From positions 19,142,021 through 19,206,020 of the forward strand of contig BSYO01000014.1 of the NCBI GenBank assembly GCA_033239525.1: a stretch of DNA of 64,000 bases, read 5' to 3'. Position 1 is the stretch's first letter; every line of letters starts with the position of its first letter. Below the pieces are notes generated by a model. That model was not told the origin of the DNA. It saw only the letters and a list, made by a program, of their open reading frames with translations, and did no database searches. This DNA comes from Nepenthes gracilis. Taxonomy: Eukaryota > Streptophyta > Magnoliopsida > Caryophyllales > Nepenthaceae. Both the position numbers and the translations under genes were made by a program. Positions 11,601 through 22,368 of the stretch are shown one piece after another.

Positions 11601-12132
11601 AGAAATTGACTCCAACTTATTTTGACCTTGAGCCATCAATTTCACTTTATTTATCATACTTGCTATGTTATTCAAGTATCCTTCTTAACAAATTATTATC
11701 CAGTAGACCTCTCGAACCATAATCAATTAATCTAGACCTCGAATCGATGTCAATCAAGTCAAACACTAAATCGATATCAATCAAATTTAAACCACAAGAC
11801 ACCTCCTTACAACTCCTCCTCTCGACCTTGCGGTCGACCATCACCACAAGTAAACCTTCGTCTAGGCGGCACGATCGGCTACGAATATATTTTCTAGAAT
11901 AAGAACAGTATGGATTAGTTCTTAACTTAGACACTAACTAGAACAGTGTAAGTCAAACAACCAAATTTATCCCTAATTTCTAACTTAACTCTAGCCTAAG
12001 TCATACAAATTAGGACAACTAGAATAATCCGATCTATCTTGTTCATCCTACGCCTTCATCTACTTATTCAATCTATCTTACTCTAACCAAACTTCTGCAT
12101 AAGATTCAAATGAAATCTAAGATATCTTTTTC
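8627..12132 (-). pseudogene. Eroded gag-pol region of element A
   Basis: This 3.5-kb interior is too short for an intact gag-pol and is full of stops in all minus frames. Only the 3' end is recognisable. On the minus strand, about 8810-8740 reads I-L-D-R-K-H-x-M-L-R-x-W-I-I-Q-M-V-D-V-L, and about 8733-8660 reads E-V-S-W-E-R-x-R-E-x-W-K-D-Y-P-R-L, in a second frame. Together they resemble the Ty3/gypsy integrase tail and chromodomain (pattern E-x-T-W-E). The rest, including a basic, Arg/Asp-rich frame at 11668-11934 near the gag position, cannot be assigned. Confidence 0.6.
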
Positions 12133-12143
12133 TTTGATACCAA
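12133..12143 (-). other. Primer binding site of element A (tRNA-iMet type)
   Basis: The minus strand reads TGGTATCAAAGA, close to the TGGTATCAGAGC used by many plant LTR elements to pair with initiator tRNA-Met. It lies one base inside the 5' LTR edge. Confidence 0.8.
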
Positions 12144-12953
12144 TTGTGGCGTATTGTATTTTCAACCAAAAATCTGACAAAGTTATGGCTGTAATACGGT
12201 CGTTGACCCAATACAAAATCCGTATAATTCCCCTATTCATCACATAAAATCTATAAAAGTACTCTCACATTCATCACGCAACACAACAATCATCATAGGA
12301 TCCACAAGCCACAACAAAACACGTGGCACCAATATTATAATTCAAATTATGACATCGGCTCAGACAAGATATCACTAGGTTCCTAAATAAACAGTAAAAA
12401 CCTACGAAAATATCTACGTCCATCACAAATAGCGAAAACTATGCTACGTATATGTCATCATCATGCACATAAAACATTATACATATCCATCTCAAAATAA
12501 TATAAAATGCTCCACAAATAGGCAAAATCACAAAATTATGCCCTCAAGGTTTCTCCATCAAGATCCGCAGCCTAGTCAACTCCTAAACTCTCACTCTGTC
12601 TCATCAGGGATAAAGGCATGTTTATCTGGAGGAAGAAAAGTAGTGAGCTGAGCTAATTGGTCAACAAGTGTATGAAATCAAAGGCAGTAAAACGATATAC
12701 ATAATGTAAAGCAGAGAGAGAGTATAAGACATAATATAAATGCATAAATCATGAAACGTGATCAAATGTACTTGCGGAATACAATTATCTTTTAACTCTT
12801 ACTTATTCTTTCTTTAAATTCTAAAATATGTATAAACTTCTTTTACTTCATGGACTAGGTCAGGTGGCCTTTACCAGTTAACGGAATAAATGATCGAGGA
12901 ATGAAATATTTTTATACTCATACATTCTAAAGTGATACCTACGATCCTTAACT

Positions 12954-13175
12954 TTAATGTCCCATGGTGGACGGTGTCCAATACCAAGGGCTAGAAAATA
13001 GATAACAGATATGCTACTCACGTAACTTTAACATCCCGTGATGGATGGTACCCAATACTTAGGGCCGAAAAACAGATAAGAGATATGCTACCCACACAAT
13101 TTTAACATCCCGTGATCGACGGTGCTCGATACCTAGGGCCAAAAACAAATAACAAATACACCACCAGAACATCTC
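12954..13175. repeat. 74-bp tandem repeat x3 inside the 5' LTR of A
   Basis: Units start at 12954, 13028 and 13102, again spaced exactly 74 bases and homologous to the array at 7121. Confidence 0.85.
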
Positions 13176-14259
13176 CCGTGGTCTAGGAGTAATTTTTTGA
13201 TTTACCACAGTAATATCCTAAAGCATATCAAGGAATATACCCGCTATAATACACAGTCAAAATAATCTTTGAATTTTACTATAATATCTATATCATGTTA
13301 GGGAATACTATCCTCTAAAATATAAATCTGTGACCTAAATTTTATGATTTCTTATTCTTTAAGGGAAAGTTCACCAACTTCTTTAACAAAATTCTCATTC
13401 CAAGAGAACGAATCATACGTATATGAAATTGTGATATTCTCTTCATATATTTATATATCTTGTATAATTCTTATATACAAATATATATAATCGTTTCTTG
13501 TGGGCTTAAATCTTCACGTGGTTTTAAACATATGTATAATTTGACATGACACTTTAGAATAATTAGAAAATCCTTACCACATCGGGTCAAACGTAATTTT
13601 AAAACTTTCGAACGATAATTTCTTCACAAATGGTTCACAATAATATTTTTAAAATACACAATTGAACATATACAATTATATATAATTTAAATATCAATTA
13701 AATATAATAAAATCAAGCAAAAATACTAAAATAGCTCAGGTGAATAGTATCAGCGTGGGTATTGGGGTCCCATATATGTAAAATTGAACAAAATTTAAAA
13801 AATTGGATATCCAACCAATAAATATTCACATTCAAGATATGGGTTTTCATTATCTCGAGACAAATCATGTATAAAACTCAAAGTAACCGATTAAATGGGG
13901 TTCGGGCATGGGTTAGGGTTCCAACGAAGCTAAAACCGCGTGAAATGTGAGAAATCAGACATCAAATAACAAATAAATCATGCGAGAGATTTATCACTTG
14001 TCTCTCGTGCGGCTTAGGGTTTCACAAAATACATGTTTTGGGTTGGTATCGGAGGAAAAGTATCTAATAGATACAAACAAAAATTACAACAAGAGAAAGA
14101 AAATGATATAAGTGCAATTATCTTGACTCGATCTATCACTTCTCCAATTAGCTCCAAGTCAGATTCAAACCCGAAAGCCTTGATCTCTCATCTCTCTCTC
14201 TTCTCCCCCCTCTCTCTCCTCTCTTTTCTTCCCGAATCCCTTGCTTCCGATTCTCCTTT

Positions 14260-14260
14260 C

Positions 14261-14304
<44 letters not shown>

Positions 14305-14355
14305 GTTGTTGTTGTTGTTATTATTGTTGTTGTTATTGTTATTATTATTATTATA
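14260..14355. repeat. Compound ATT/GTT microsatellite
   Basis: A run of ATT triplets followed by alternating GTT and ATT triplets. It is the expanded form of the short ATT run at about 8382-8400 in the other LTR. It produces long Leu-only and Tyr/Cys-only open frames that are artefacts. Confidence 0.9.
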
Positions 14356-14552
14356 TGTATATATATTTCTTTTCTTTTATTTCAAAATTCAAATCAATAC
14401 TCGGGCAACCGTACGGGCAAAGTTTGAGTGCCAACCTAGTTAATCCAAATATTGTTCACAATTTTATAATATTTAATTAGTTTTTATCATACCAAAGTTA
14501 CCTAAAATAATAAATTATCTCAAATTAATCGGATAAAAATTTAAATATTATA

Positions 14553-14557
14553 AAAAT
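14553..14557. repeat. Right target site duplication of element A (aaaat)
   Basis: Five bases directly after the right LTR edge. They match the unsplit family-B copy at the equivalent site (about 16265) and differ by one base from the left copy at 6307-6311. Confidence 0.8.
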
Positions 14558-15607
14558 TACGGAGAGATATTCTATAATTAAGTTACGAACTTAACTGTTC
14601 TCCAAAAATGTGAGAACGAATGATGTATGGATTTAAGAGTAAAATTTTTTATAAAAATTGGACCAAGAAATGTTCATTAGATAGTATATTTTTGTATGTT
14701 TTAGTATATTATAGTAGAATGTCGTTATCTACTACGGCTCGCTTGTGGATAAGGCCCTGTCTATAGGGATTATATGTTGCCGGCCCACCTTTGAGTCTTA
14801 AATAGGAAGAGAAGGCTTTGATTGTATAGGAGCAAATACAATTCAAATTTTGATCGACTACTCCTTTAGTCAATAAGGTCTACTGGCCCTGATCTCCAAT
14901 GAAAATAAATTTTTAACATAATTTGATGAGTAAGAAAAGAAAAGGAAACGAATTGAAGATATTTGGAAAGTGTATGAAAGCATTTGTTTTCTGATCATAT
15001 TTTATGATTATTCATTCGTCTTTATTCCTTTCGATGTGTACTGTTATGATTCAAATATAAAATATGTATGTTCATTGATATATATATATATGTACCTTAT
15101 TAAGTATTTGGCTCAATCATTACTATTTTTGCTAATCCCTCAAATGACCAGTATGAATTTTTATCCGACGAGTAGGAATGAAGGATCAATGCCTAGTTTT
15201 AGGGCTTGTGATATTGTAGGATATATTTTAGAAATTGTCTTTTGTAATTTTGATATAGTAGTGATTCTTTTATTCGGAGAATTGTATGTATGTAATATTT
15301 TGTAATTGAGGAAGTAGACATATGCTTTAGTATAAATATGGTATATATTGGATTAGGAAATATTTTTACAAGTTTGATGGCATTTGCAGGCATGTTTTTG
15401 AATTTAAGTCCAACAGGGTAACATTACTTGATTTGTTGTTGGAGCCATAAGGTTGTGGCATTGTTGTGGATCATGTGTATGTGAACGTTTCTTTGATGGA
15501 TTATTTTTATATTATGATTTGTATTTAGTTTGACAAATGATAGGACATGTGATATCCTGTAATCCGGTCCGTCACAGGTGGTATCCTGTAATCCGGTCCG
15601 TCACAGG
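14558..15607 (+). mobile_element. Family-B LTR, right part
   Basis: Continues the LTR interrupted at 6311 and is homologous to about 16270-17310. It ends GTCCGTCACA, followed by a tRNA-Met-like primer site. A 29-bp unit (TATCCTGTAATCCGGTCC...) is duplicated at 15553-15581 and 15582-15610 at the LTR end. Open frames here (for example 14970-15305) have no recognisable domain and match no host gene. Confidence 0.75.
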
Positions 15608-15690
15608 TGGTATCGAAGAATGGTTCGGGAGATGCCTTATGATTTGCTTGGAGCAAATTATAGGTGGTATCCTGTAATCTGCTCCTTTTG
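15608..15690 (+). mobile_element. Family-B primer site and short internal remnant
   Basis: GGTGGTATCGAAG follows the LTR end, resembling the TGGTATCAGAG primer site. Only about 80 bases of internal sequence remain before the next LTR copy starts in its middle. Nearly the whole interior of element B is therefore deleted. Confidence 0.6.
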
Positions 15691-17310
15691 TTGCCATTTT
15701 TGCACGAAATTGGAGCAGGAGGAGAAAAAGAAAAGCGAAGGGGAAGAGATAATAAGAGAGAGAAGGTGAAGGAGATGTCTCGAGAGTTTGAATCCGGACA
15801 ATCCGAAAAAGAAAACTAGTACATCGGGTCAAACTAAATGCACTCAAAGTTTTTTTTTTGTTATTTATTTATATTTATTTTGAGTATTATTATTCTAATA
15901 CTCATCCTGATTGTGATTTTGAAGTAAGAATATGAAAAATGTGCATCTTTATTGTTTATCCATATTTTTATGGTAAAATTTGTTAAAAATCACTGTTTAT
16001 TTGCTTATATCTTAAATATACATGTTGTGAAAATTTTCTTTCCATATTTAGAGGCTAAATATCATGTTTCTACATGGTTGTACTTCAAGTTTATGATTTT
16101 TAAATTTTTTCATGTTGTTTTTGTATGCTCAAAATATATTGTATATTTAATTTTTATAAAGTATGTTTTGTTTTACTATTTGGACATTTTCTTTTTATCT
16201 ATATCATTGTGAACTCTCATGATAAAGAAATGGCCATGGTAAAAATGTACAAGCTTTACGAAGAAAAATTATGGATGGATATTCTACAATTAAGTTAACG
16301 ACTTATGAACTATTTTTCAAAAGAGTGAAAACGAATGATGTATGGATTTAAGAGTAGAATTTTCTAAGGAAATAAAAAGTTAAGAAATTAAACCAAGAAA
16401 TATTCATTAAATAGCATATTTTGACATGCCTTAATATATTATAGTGCAAGATCGTTATCTGCTAATGGTCGCGTGCGGTTAAGACCCCCATCTATAGGGA
16501 TTATATGTAGATAGCGCGCCTCTGGGTTTTGAATAGGAAAAGAAGGCTTTTGATTGTATAGGAGCAAATACAATCCAAATTTCGATCGACTACTCCTTTA
16601 GTCAGTAAAGTCTACTAGCCATAATCCCCAATGAAAATACATTTTCAGCATGATTTGATGAGTAAGAAAAAAAAAAGAAATGAAATGAAGAAATTTGAAA
16701 AGTGTATGAAAGCATTTCTTTTCTGGTTATATTTCATAATTATTCATTCGTTTCTGTTCCTTCTAATGTGTACTATTATGATTCAGATATAAAATATGCA
16801 AGTTCATTAATATATATGTGTGTGTCTTGTTGAATATTTGACTCACTCAATACTATTTTTGGTAACCCCTCAGATGACCAGCATGAGTTTTTGTCCGATG
16901 AGTAGTAATGAATGATCAATGCCTAGTTTTAGGGCTTGGGATATTGTAGGATGTATTTTAGGGATTGTCTTTTGTATTATTGGTACAGTAGTGATTCTTT
17001 TATCCGGAGGATTGTATGTATGTAATATTTTATAATTAAGAAAGTAGACGTATGCTTTAGTATAAATGTGGTATATATTGGATTAGGAAATGTTTTCACA
17101 GGTTTGATGGCATTTGCAGGCATCTTCCCGAATTTAAGTCCGACAATGTAATATTACTTAATTTGTTGTCGAAGCCACAAGATTGTGGTAATATTGTGGA
17201 TCCTGTGTATGTAAGCGTTAATTTGATGAATTATTTTTATATTATGATTTTTGTGTTCAGTTTGACGGATGATAGGACAGGTGGTATCCTGTAATCAGGT
17301 CCGTCATAAC
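15691..17310 (+). mobile_element. Second family-B LTR copy, 5'-truncated, unsplit
   Basis: Begins in the GA-rich leader (15696 aligns with 5720) and runs without interruption through the point where the first copy is split, ending GTCCGTCATA at about 17310. It lacks the GCTCGAG-rich U3 and TATA box. It is most simply the 3' LTR of the same element B after a deletion that removed the interior and the U3. It is the uninterrupted reference that proves the insertion of A. Confidence 0.75.
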
Positions 17311-20300
17311 ATTGGTAACAATAATGGTCGTTGATAAATCCTACTCAAACTTTGCCTGTGTGTGAATGACCCAACAGAGAAAGCATCTAAGGGTACAAGG
17401 GGGTCATTATTCATCAAATGAGAATGAATAACATCAAATTACGGTTGCAACTTTATTAGAAAACGAACTCTTTTATTTTTCTAATGAACTTTTTAAGCAA
17501 TTAATGTCAAAAAATCAAACCATAAATTTTAAAAAATTGCATTAGTATTGCTGGATGGAAAGACTATTTAAAGAATAACTAAAAATCTTATCTTCTAACT
17601 AAAAACTTCTAAATGTATTGTTTTGATTATAAACCATTTTAAAAAGTATGCATAGTTGTAACAGTTTTAAAGGGTCTAATAATGGGGCCAACAGATCCTG
17701 ATATCTAGTTCATCACTCAGCATCTTTAACCTTCTATTTGGCCAATTTTACAAGTTGTGTTGTGTAGGGATTGGATGACTTCCATCCATATGTCCCCACA
17801 TATGCTTCCTAGTTATAAATAATTCAAGTATTTATAATTTAAAATGTGCACCGGATATGTATAATTCAAGTTACAAGACATATCCTTCCTAGGTATGTAG
17901 GGCCAAATAATATAATGGTGTCCATCAAAATTAAAACCAGGCCGGTTTAATTTTTAATTGTTTATTATTTAAAAATTTATATTTATATAAAGTATCTAGA
18001 GTATAAAGTATTGCAAAATATATATCATTAAAGAATCACCTAAAAACATATTAAAGAATAATCTTTACATAAAAGGTTGTTATTTATATGAAAATTTTGA
18101 TTTAATAATGTGACTTGTCATTAGAAAATTTGATATTTATCTAAAATATTAAATTATATTTATGAAAAATTGAAATTAAGGATTGGCCTTGCCCATTATT
18201 TTTACATGTGACCATGGGTATCCATCCCAGGTTGGACCAATCAATAACATTTTAATTTTTTAAGTATTTTTTATTTAAATATTAATATCTACTTGAAAAA
18301 ACCTTAAAAAATAATATTGGAAAATATATAAAAATAATAATCTTTACCGAAAAAGTTTTTATATATACAAAAAAATTTGGTTAAATGAGATTATTTTTTG
18401 TAAAAAAACTTGATATTTATTTAAAATAAAGTTATTTTTATAATATTTACATAACAAATATGAAAATATATTCAATGTATAAGTTAGGATTAAAAATTAA
18501 TTTATGTCTACTTGTACTTATTCCCATCTTTTTTCATCTATACCAAATAAAGGAGAAAAAATATAAATATTTTTCATTCCTTTGACCAGACAATGGATTG
18601 CATATTTCTTACCTCTATTCCACCTAATTCTATACTAGATATTATTTATTTTATTTTTACTTTATTTTATTCTATTTAAATCTAATTAGATAGAGACAAT
18701 CTTTAAATAAAACAACCTCAATTGGATTGTTTTAAATCTAATTGGACTTATGATCTAATAACATGGGATTAGAATATACTTCATTTTGTAAGGCCAAGTT
18801 GTCCTTGCTAGGTAATCCACAGTTGCATTGAGCCCTAATGGAGAATACATGCAATGGGGTTGCAAATAAGCAAATCTATGTTTAAATATTTCGGAGGCTT
18901 GACTTAATGAAGGTTCATCCGAGCTTTTTTGTGTTAAAAAAATGCAAGAGATTTGAGCTTAATTTTGATACTAGTTAGACAAATAAGTTAAATTAAGCCA
19001 AACTGAATTTATTTTAAATATTCATGAACAGCCCAGTTTGATAATAAAATATATACTCGTTTAAAGCCTTGCTAATTACGGGTTAAATTTATTTTATTTA
19101 TGAATTATGTGTGATGAATAAATTTCGCTCAACTTAATTCGTATTTACATAAAAAAACATAGTATAAACTTGAGTTTAAATTCAATTAGACAGATTAATC
19201 CCAAAATCAAACCGAAAATAAGCTCAAATTTGTCCCTTTTTTAAGCAAAGATCGAGCTAATGACATATAAGCCTTCTTGATCTTACTGTGATAAGACAAG
19301 AGTTGAGCTGAGCTTGAATATGTCTAGCTCAACTTGTTTATGACCCTATATGCCGATAATAATTAAGGATATGTAATGAATCAAACTTATTACCTCTATA
19401 TGTTTGTGTGAAGGTTACTGCTTTCAGTTTGTGTGAAGGTCACTCTTTTTTATATTCATTAATCTCGTACTCCGTAAATTCAAAAGATAAAAAAAAAAAA
19501 AAACCTAAGAGAGTGTAAACTATCATCATTGTTTACAACCAAAAGGAGGATGAAACCATAGTTAGCCTTAAAGAGGGGTAATTTTAGGCATTATTTTATG
19601 CTCTCTGCCTTGTTTGTTACAAATTTTAATGTCTAATAATTATTTAAGATAATTTAAAATTTGTTTTCGTATTTATAAAATACAGATAGACTCTAACTAC
19701 ATGGTCTATTGAAAACTGAGCCAATGACTCAACCATGGTTCGCGGAAGATTTTCCCTGTTGCCTCTTTGTAACAAGAAAATTACAAGTTCAACAGAAACT
19801 AACAAAAGAAAATTAAGAAAGTTATTTATAACTATGATACCAAACTAAATATTTTTTTTAGTTTCTTTTTCCACAGATTTGAATCTATTTCTAGAAGCTC
19901 TACGTTGCCCTTTTCATTTTATTTGTATTTCATAACTTATCTCTGTTGATTCTCAATATCACGACTCCACAGTCAAATTATATAAACTCATCAGATTTCA
20001 AAGAATATAAAATGTAGTACTGTGAAATTGTAGGAAGACTTTAATGACATAACATCGTCTTTTAATACTGTGGGAGGGGGAACTCAAAATTAAACAATGA
20101 TTTTCGATTGTTGAAAAATATTATATAAATGGATTTATGTGAACTTAAAAAAAAAAGCATTGATTTAAGATTACTAAAGAAACATTGACCAAATTTGAAT
20201 TTTTCAAAATATTGCATTAATTACTTAGTAGGGTAGGGAACAATAAACCTGGTGCAGCTCTCCAAATCAAACCTGGTGATTACAGGATCAAACAAAACCC

Positions 20301-20550
20301 ATCATAATTATCCATATTCATAATTGCTTATGTATTTAGTGTGGCCACTTGATAAAATATAAATAGAAGTAGGTTAAATAGACGATAAGGTATCAAATTT
20401 TGGTGTGCTTATTAGCACAAAATCTGACTGCAAACTTCCCTTATACAGATATGTTTACCCCTAACTCCAGAAGGTTTCCTAGTATTGATGTATCCTTCCC
20501 ACCAAGTCAAAGTGCATATGAAAGAAGGAATATTGAGCATTTAGCTTTTC
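17311..20550. other. AT-rich intergenic DNA without recognisable genes
   Basis: About 3.2 kb, strongly A/T-rich, with poly-A and poly-T runs (for example near 19488) and no frame, tRNA or repeat unit that I can support. It is probably old decayed element sequence. Confidence 0.55.
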
Positions 20551-20817
20551 ACTGAGTTCAAATAAAAATGGGCATCAAGTACTCCTCTATTTGAGACAAA
20601 GATAATACAGCTGACACTTTATTCGATCACATTCGTGCTTGATATTGGTTTGAACTCAATTTCTCTTTCACTTAGCTACTAGTACTGAGTTTAAATAAAA
20701 ATGGGTATTTAGCATTATTCTATTCAAGATGTAAGGGTAATATAGCTGGGCTTTATTCGGTCAAATTCGTGCTTGATATGAATTTGAGTCTGACCTCTCT
20801 TTTACTTTGCTGTTATT
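20551..20817. repeat. 133-bp tandem duplication downstream of the gene
   Basis: Two diverged copies start at 20551 and 20684. Both open ACTGAGTTxAAATAAAAATGGG and contain CTTTATTCG, ATTCGTGCTTGATAT and a closing CTCTTTxACTT block. They lie 320-590 bases past the stop codon of the phosphatase gene. On the minus strand the CTTTATTCG block gives AATAAAG, which could serve as a poly(A) signal. Confidence 0.8.
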
Positions 20818-21139
20818 AGCATTCTAAACTAAAAATAAAAATAAAAATAAAAATTACTCCAGTCTCATTCTCTTCATTCCCTCCTATCAAACAACAATAG
20901 AAAAATAACCAACTTTAGCATAATTCAATAAATAACTCATTCCTTAAACTTGAAAGAACATACTGTCACACTAAGACAACCAAAAAGTTTGTGAATGTTA
21001 CAAATGAAAAGAATCAACCAACACAGTGACCCAACTTCCCACTGTCGCTTTGGGGGGAAGAGAATTAATGTGCAATGTTACAAGAACCAGCAGCAAAATA
21101 CTTCTTCTGAGGCTTCACATTTGACACAAAATGTTCGGT
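20818..21139. other. Downstream region and probable 3' UTR of the phosphatase gene
   Basis: No reading frame. It contains a short AAAAT repeat at about 20829-20858. The last part is probably the 3' untranslated region of the minus-strand gene; a single clear poly(A) signal was not identified. Confidence 0.4.
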
Positions 21140-21844
21140 CTAGAGAAGCCTAAGATGTGCAGTATCATTCAATCTCTTTATTTGCCATCCCATTTTCCAT
21201 GAATACTGTAACACCGTCACTGAAGAATCTTCTATGCAGATCTTATGAGACATGACGGGGCTGCAACCGAGGAGCCCTGTTAATAGACACTTAATTGGCA
21301 CCGAGTGAGTGAATACTCCAATACATGATGAGACAAGTGAAGAACTGGGTGTACTGATTTGGGGTTTGGGTCCCTGATGGGAGGAGGCTTCTTCATCAGC
21401 GGCATACTGATCTCCCATTGTTGTTACCACCTGTAGCCTGCTTTTTCCAGATTTCTTCCTTGAGAATGATCGGTGTCTCTGAAGCAAATCCCATTGGGAT
21501 GATGGTGACAAAGAACGCCCTTCATGGTCATGGACTGAATTGGTTGAGGCTTGTGCATTCTGCTGTGAAAATCCTAGGCTTTCATTCTGACAGGGTGAGG
21601 AAAACTTGAGTGTCAGCTTCCCGGGCAGTCCCAGGAGTGTTCCATTTAAGAACTGGACCATCCGGAACTCCACCTGCCTAAGGGACTCCCCAGAAGGTGC
21701 TGAAAAATCAGGCTGGAGCCCGTCAATTAAGCTTGATATCTCGGGGTTGCATATCTCCGATAGCAGACAACCTTCCCATTGTCCCTGACTTATTTCCATC
21801 AGAGCGTCTGAGGATTGAATTTGTTGCTCCGATAAATTCATCTC
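21140..21844 (-). CDS. Histidine phosphatase superfamily protein, exon 2
   Basis: This exon encodes residues 174-407. The acceptor reads ...AATGCAG then GAG-ATG-AAT on the minus strand, and the joint is in phase 0 with exon 1. It carries S-S-D-A-L-M-E (186-190), the acidic position of the fold; the conserved block P-D-F-S-A-P-S-G-E-S-L-R-Q-V-E-F-R-M (about 219-236); and G-V-F-T-H-S (His at about 353), equivalent to the second catalytic His of branch-1 phosphatases. A Ser/Lys/Arg-rich low-complexity insert occupies about 260-310. The stop TAG is at 21140-21142. No frameshift is seen, so the gene looks intact. Confidence 0.85.
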   Translation of the reverse strand, partial: EMNLSEQQIQSSDALMEISQGQWEGCLLSEICNPEISSLIDGLQPDFSAPSGESLRQVEFRMVQFLNGTLLGLPGKLTLKFSSPCQNESLGFSQQNAQASTNSVHDHEGRSLSPSSQWDLLQRHRSFSRKKSGKSRLQVVTTMGDQYAADEEASSHQGPKPQISTPSSSLVSSCIGVFTHSVPIKCLLTGLLGCSPVMSHKICIEDSSVTVLQYSWKMGWQIKRLNDTAHLRLL

Positions 21845-22256
21845 CTGCATTGATGAAAGAAGCAATCAACTAATTTTTTGACTCAAATAGTAGCCCATTT
21901 TACAGGCATGAAATTTTATCATTATAGGTAGACTATCTGCTTCTTATATCATTAATGTGCGAGGTCTTCACTCTTCATATATTGATCAGATTTTGCATTG
22001 CACATAATATTAGAGAGACTTACCATCTATCTTCCCCATATACCCAAAGAGACACAAATGTAGCAACCGAATGGGAGCAACATTGGGAGGAAAAAACCAG
22101 GAGTAGGATGAGATGATTCAGTGCTCTCACAAACATGTAGAAAATGTAAAATCCAAAAATTAAATGAAATAAGCACATGTCAACATGCCCCTCGTCAACT
22201 GAATGAGAAAGGGAGGGGCTGGTGCACACTTCAGCCAAACATTATTAAAAAACTAA

Positions 22257-22368
22257 TGAGAAAAAGGAGACAAAAGAGAAAGGAAACGGAGGAGACGGAA
22301 AGAGAAACAGAAGCAAGTGAGGCAGAGTGAAAGAAAAGAAAGGAAAAAGCAGGAAGCAAAAAAGACAA
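22257..22368 (+). repeat. Polypurine (GA-rich) tract
   Basis: About 110 bases that are almost entirely A and G on the + strand, hence pyrimidine-rich in the transcript, ending about 410 bases before the acceptor of the intron. Such tracts can form triplex DNA. It is too far from the acceptor to be the ordinary polypyrimidine tract. Confidence 0.7.

Larger units (their letters stand above)
6312..14552 (-). mobile_element. Ty3/gypsy LTR retrotransposon A, full structure, minus strand
   Basis: The 8.24-kb element has two long direct LTRs (6312-8613 and 12145-14552) around a 3.5-kb internal region, flanked by a 5-bp target duplication. Orientation comes from a tRNA-iMet-type primer site reading TGGTATCAAAG on the minus strand just inside the right LTR, and a polypurine tract just inside the left LTR. 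The LTRs end TG...CA on the minus strand; the right copy's TG has become TA. It inserted into a family-B LTR. The LTRs are visibly diverged (by eye more than 10 percent), so the insertion is old, and the coding region is ruined. Confidence 0.9.
12145..14552 (-). repeat. 5' LTR of element A
   Basis: The 2408-bp LTR is homologous throughout to 6312-8613. The extra length is mostly an expanded ATT/GTT microsatellite at about 14260-14355. The terminal dinucleotide on the minus strand is TA instead of TG, a point change compared with the other LTR. Confidence 0.9.

Noticed and set aside
14033..14480. Long open frames of almost pure Leu or Tyr/Cys
   Set aside because: They arise from the ATT/GTT microsatellite in the LTR of element A; there is no start context or domain.
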